DNA of 7,946 nt from Planctomycetota bacterium (lineage in GTDB: Bacteria; Planctomycetota; Planctomycetia; Pirellulales; Pirellulaceae), in the NCBI GenBank assembly GCA_019347795.1, contig JAHWKS010000205.1, positions 1 through 7,946 of the forward strand, given 5' to 3'. Positions 1-7,946 of the stretch are shown piece after piece (positions within the stretch are counted from its first letter, which is position 1; each line of letters starts with the position of its first letter). The notes beneath the pieces are model-generated. The model was not told where the DNA came from. It searched no databases and was given only the letters and a program-made list of their open reading frames with translations. Both the position numbers and the translations under genes were made by a program.

Positions 1-203
1 ATGAGCCTCTGATAGGTCCGAGCCAACCGTTTGGGATCTTTTGACCTTCGCAACAGCGTGTACCAGCCGGACAGTTGCTCCTCGATTGTGATTGCAGTGA
101 TTGCCAAGTCATCCAAGGGATGCCTTAACACATTGTGGCAGACGGTGGCATGTCCCTCCTGGAACAGGACCACGACATCTGTGTCAAAGACGAAAAGCGC
201 CAT
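1..203 (-). CDS. VapC-like PIN-domain toxin, 3' end beyond window
   Basis: Likely toxin of a type II toxin-antitoxin pair. PIN-domain proteins of the VapC family are Mg-dependent ribonucleases that cut tRNA, rRNA or mRNA when freed from their antitoxin. Only the first 67 residues are present and the frame is open to the window edge. The start MALFVFDTD fits the first PIN strand, with D7 (and D9) as the first acidic metal site. AITAITIEEQLSGW (residues 34-47) carries E41/E42, the usual second acidic position. The basic stretch at residues 52-62 and the YQRL end match the helical region of this VapC subgroup. The remaining catalytic aspartates would lie outside the window. The ATG is 8 bases after the antitoxin stop, so the two are almost surely cotranscribed. 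No clear ribosome-binding site precedes it, which suggests translational coupling. Family assignment is by recognition, not by a search. Confidence 0.85.
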   Translation of the reverse strand, partial: MALFVFDTDVVVLFQEGHATVCHNVLRHPLDDLAITAITIEEQLSGWYTLLRRSKDPKRLARTYQRL

Positions 204-211
204 GGCCCGGA

Positions 212-499
212 CTAATTCGCGTCGGCTTGACGTCGGTATTCGGCCATCGCGTCTTTCCACTCTTGGAGCAACGGCTCATCCTTGAAGATTCCTGCAAACC
301 TCGCCAAGGGGTGCTCCGTCCCATCAATGCTCAGCGCAGCCAGTTCAGACCCGGCTGCAATGCGGCGCTCGATGAGTTGTCGAAGTTTGTCCACGGCTTC
401 ATCACGGCTAGGCGCCTCAGCCTGCAACTCCAGCGGCGCACCGGTTGAGGCGCGAAAACCGCCGTCGCTAATCGGGTCGATCAGGATAGGGATGTGCAT
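212..499 (-). CDS. Putative antitoxin with HicB-like N-terminus, partner of VapC-like toxin
   Basis: A 95-residue protein directly upstream of the PIN toxin, so probably its antitoxin. The N-terminal half (about residues 1-60) opens with the short strand MHIPILIDPI. It continues with GGFRAST and a helix EAPSRDEAVDKLRQLI (28-43), the strand-strand-helix pattern of HicB-like small antitoxin folds. The C-terminal half (GTEHPLARFAGIFKD, then EWKDAMAEYRR) looks like a flexible arm plus helix, the kind of segment that plugs a toxin active site. No DNA-binding helix-turn-helix, AbrB, Phd or ribbon-helix-helix motif is visible, so the mode of autoregulation is unclear. AAGGTG at 504-509, with 6 bases between AAGG and the ATG, is a good ribosome-binding site and supports this start. 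The antitoxin role rests on gene position and size; the HicB-like label is an inference. Confidence 0.75.
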   Translation of the reverse strand: MHIPILIDPISDGGFRASTGAPLELQAEAPSRDEAVDKLRQLIERRIAAGSELAALSIDGTEHPLARFAGIFKDEPLLQEWKDAMAEYRRQADAN

Positions 500-528
500 G
501 CGACACCTTGTACGGGTTGAAATGCCAT

Positions 529-534
529 ATTATA
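529..534 (-). promoter_or_regulatory. Candidate -10 box for the toxin-antitoxin operon
   Basis: The minus strand reads TATAAT, a perfect sigma-70 -10 hexamer, ending 29 bases before the antitoxin ATG. This would give a leader of roughly 20-25 bases. No TTGACA-like -35 is found at 16-19 base spacing. That position is occupied by the GlnRS 3' hairpin (543-556). A -35-less or activator-dependent promoter is possible. It is one of few AT-rich spots in a GC-rich region, which raises its credibility. Confidence 0.45.
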
Positions 535-542
535 CGTGACTT

Positions 543-556
543 GGCGCCGAAGCGCC
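543..556 (-). terminator. UUCG-capped hairpin after the GlnRS stop
   Basis: On the minus strand GGCGC-TTCG-GCGCC starts one base after the GlnRS stop codon. It forms a 5-bp all-GC stem closed by a C(UUCG)G tetraloop, an exceptionally stable loop. No U-tract follows (AAGTCACG), so it is not a canonical intrinsic terminator. It may act as an mRNA 3'-end stabiliser, a weak terminator or a Rho-related pause. It separates GlnRS from the toxin-antitoxin promoter. Confidence 0.4.
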
Positions 557-557
557 C

Positions 558-2270
<1,713 letters not shown>

Positions 2271-2278
2271 AGTCGCGG

Positions 2279-2282
2279 CTCC
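2279..2282 (-). promoter_or_regulatory. Ribosome-binding site that fixes the GlnRS start
   Basis: The minus strand carries GGAG 8 bases before the ATG at 2270. It supports this start over the upstream TTG at 2513, whose first 81 codons encode Uma2-like sequence. Confidence 0.6.
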
Positions 2283-2314
2283 GCGCGCGTGCAGGATAAA
2301 CGATTGATAGCGGA

Positions 2315-2911
2315 TTAGGTCGGCGCCGGGGCGCTCGTTCCCGCGCGGGGGACGAAACAGGTCGTCCACCGCACAGCGGAAGCCGGGGACGACATCCTCG
2401 CCGTCGACGACATCGCCGGCGCGGAGAATTGCCCCGCCGCCCTCCTTGCGCAGGATAAGCACCGTCTTCGTCGCCGGAATGAGCACCCATACCAGGCGTA
2501 CTCCCGCGCCCAAATATATTCGTAAACCTTGCGGAAGACTTGCTCCGTAACGTCGTTCGGAGAAACTACCTCAACAGCCAGATCGGGGGCCATACGGCTA
2601 TAGCCGGCCGGCAAGGACTCGGCAGCCAATCGGTCCGCGGCGATAAAGGACACATCCAGTCGGCGCACTTTGTTCGGCTGGTCCGCGAAACACTGGTAGC
2701 CGCCCTCGGCGTCGAACACCGCACCGATTCCCGTCTCGTCGCAATAGGCGCCTAGGTAGCGGTTGAGCCGGCTTCCGACGTAGCTTGATTGCATTCCCAT
2801 GTATCGCTCCACCAGTTCGCCGTCCACCAGCTCGTAGCGGTCGCCGTCCGGCATGGCGAGCAGGTCCTCCGGCGTGACTGGCGGAGCGGTCTGTGAGGCT
2901 GCGGTGCTCAT
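2315..2911 (-). pseudogene. Uma2 family (DUF820) putative endonuclease, frameshifted
   Basis: Uma2 proteins have a PD-(D/E)XK nuclease fold and are abundant in cyanobacteria and planctomycetes; their cellular role is poorly defined. The first 132 residues are typical: LLAMPDGDRYELVDGELV (17-34), RRLDVSFIAADRL (83-95), [13 protein letters not shown] (108-120) and RKVYEY (127-132). D86, D110, E114 and K128 are candidate active-site residues. After Y132 the frame reads basic, low-quality sequence to the stop at 2315-2317. The expected Uma2 end ([13 protein letters not shown] ... [12 protein letters not shown]) is found in another frame, from 2513 to about 2343. Deleting one AT from the ATATAT at 2514-2519 restores a protein of about 189 residues, the normal family length. 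GAGGA (2919-2923) sits 7 bases before the ATG, confirming the start. The gene could be inactive or the shift could be an assembly error. The restored frame has no stop before GlnRS. Confidence 0.85.
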
Positions 2912-3163
2912 CTTCCCATCCTCAACGATTTCGCGTTTGGGAGTCGTTTCGCTTCTCTTCTTACTCTACCCGATCGGCTCGTTGGGCGCCCAGGCGAGGA
3001 ACCTCGTCTCTCGCGTCGCGGCGCGGGGCTCGGTAATCGAACCTCGTGGGGGCGGCGGCCGCAGCGATTATTGTCCGCCTTACATTTCGAAACAGCCGGC
3101 GCGCTGGGCGTTTATGAGCTAGATTTGAGTGGGCGTCTGCTCCTCGGCCTGGGAGACACAGCG
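2912..3163. other. Divergent intergenic region
   Basis: 252 bases lie between the Uma2 gene (leftward) and the PH-like membrane protein gene (rightward), so promoters for both should lie here. I find no convincing -35/-10 pair on either strand. A purine-rich leader (minus strand, about 2945-2967) precedes the Uma2 gene. A 9-base direct repeat GAACCTCGT occurs at 2999-3007 and 3039-3047, 40 bases apart. No tRNA, small-RNA hairpin or convincing short gene is seen. Confidence 0.5.
3151..3155 (+). promoter_or_regulatory. Ribosome-binding site that fixes the PH-like protein start
   Basis: GGGAG lies 8 bases before the ATG at 3164. It favours this start over the ATG at 3071, which would add 31 residues that lack any family resemblance and have no ribosome-binding site of similar quality. 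Confidence 0.65.
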
Positions 3164-3583
3164 ATGCACACCCAAAGAATCGATGCCCGACAGCTCCTCC
3201 TGGTGGCGGCCGTGTTTGCCCTCGGGGCCATGCTCCTGGCGGGCTGGACGCCCTTGTCGCCGACGATCGCCACGATGTTCGGCTCCTTGACGCTCGCCTT
3301 CGGCGTGCTGGCGATTTGGGACGTGGCGGCCACCCGTTATGAGTTCACGGCGAACGAGCTGGTCATTCACGGCGGCGCCACACGGCAGCGGATTCGCTAC
3401 GACACGATCGAAGCGGTACGCCTTGCCCGCGGCCTGCTGGGCCGGCTCACTTCGCCCAACTCGGTGCGGCTCTCGGTCGGCGCGCGGACCGCCGGCGTTA
3501 TCGCCCTCTGCCCCCGAGACCGTGATCAATTCCTTCGCGACCTGATGCGGGCGGTCCCCTGGGTAGCCGTGGTGGATCGGTAA
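3164..3583 (+). CDS. Small membrane protein with bacterial PH-like domain (bPH_4/DUF1200 type)
   Basis: A 139-residue inner-membrane protein of unknown function. Two hydrophobic helices form a hairpin: residues about 10-30 (LLLVAAVFALGAMLLAGW) and about 33-56. A soluble PH-like domain follows (57-135). It starts with the strand TRYEFTANELVIHGG and IRYDTIEAVRLARG, then a segment (LLGRLTSPNSVRLSVG) and ends with LCPRDRDQFLRDLMRAVP. That last motif is the 'I(S)PKD-x-x-x-F-x-x-x-L' ending I associate with the bPH_4 family. Such proteins are widespread and their ligand or partner is unknown. The C-terminal PH-like domain probably faces the cytoplasm. The gene is convergent with the kinase gene, with only 7 bases between the two stop codons and no terminator hairpin between them, so the transcripts may overlap. 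Family assignment is from motif recognition. Confidence 0.8.
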   Translation: MHTQRIDARQLLLVAAVFALGAMLLAGWTPLSPTIATMFGSLTLAFGVLAIWDVAATRYEFTANELVIHGGATRQRIRYDTIEAVRLARGLLGRLTSPNSVRLSVGARTAGVIALCPRDRDQFLRDLMRAVPWVAVVDR

Positions 3584-3590
3584 GACGCCG

Positions 3591-7946
<4,356 letters not shown>

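Noticed and set aside
2271..2513. 81-residue N-terminal extension of GlnRS from the TTG at 2513
   Set aside because: The residues match the Uma2 C-terminus, not GlnRS; the ATG at 2270 has a good ribosome-binding site.
2511..2520. Programmed ribosomal frameshift in the Uma2 gene
   Set aside because: The site is an AT dinucleotide repeat, not an X-XXY-YYZ slippery heptamer, and no strong stimulatory structure is evident. A replication slip or sequencing error is simpler.
3031..3049. tRNA T-arm-like string (minus strand GGTTCGATTACC) in the intergenic region
   Set aside because: The flanking bases do not form a T-stem, and no acceptor, D or anticodon arm is found.
3071..3163. Upstream ATG for the PH-like protein, adding 31 residues
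   Set aside because: The added residues are not helix- or signal-like, and the ATG at 3164 has GGGAG at ideal spacing.

Overview
The window is GC-rich, gene-dense bacterial DNA. It most likely comes from a planctomycete of the Pirellulales type. The main evidence is the large gene on the right: a Hanks-type Ser/Thr kinase with a single membrane span, a very long ectodomain and C-terminal leucine-rich repeats of the 'VTDAGL' type. Linked Uma2 and VapC-type genes and glutaminyl-tRNA synthetase (GlnRS) fit the same assignment. No search was run, so the taxonomic call rests on protein style alone.

Layout, left to right. (1) Bases 1-499, minus strand: a toxin-antitoxin pair. A small antitoxin with a HicB-like N-terminus (212-499) is followed 8 bases later by a VapC-like PIN ribonuclease, which runs off the left edge (203 to 1). 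A TATAAT box (529-534) lies just upstream of the antitoxin. (2) Bases 558-2270, minus: complete glutaminyl-tRNA synthetase, with a UUCG-capped hairpin directly after its stop. (3) Bases 2315-2911, minus: a Uma2-family (PD-(D/E)XK) nuclease gene broken by a 2-base AT-repeat expansion. Its lost C-terminus continues in the same open frame as GlnRS, which makes the GlnRS frame look 81 codons too long. (4) Bases 2912-3163: divergent intergenic region. (5) Bases 3164-3583, plus: a small two-helix membrane protein with a bacterial PH-like domain. (6) Bases 3591-7946, minus: the receptor-like kinase, convergent with the previous gene with only 7 bases between the stops. Its N-terminus lies beyond the right edge.

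Only the toxin-antitoxin pair clearly works as a unit. GlnRS is a housekeeping gene and Uma2 looks like a decayed accessory gene upstream of it. The kinase is the most unusual object. Behind an apparently intact cytoplasmic kinase domain and one membrane helix it carries two copies of a roughly 200-residue beta-rich module, a LecA/PA-IL-like putative sugar- or calcium-binding domain, a jelly-roll (DUF1080/laminin-G-like) domain and seven leucine-rich repeats. This suggests a surface sensor whose ligand may be a polysaccharide.
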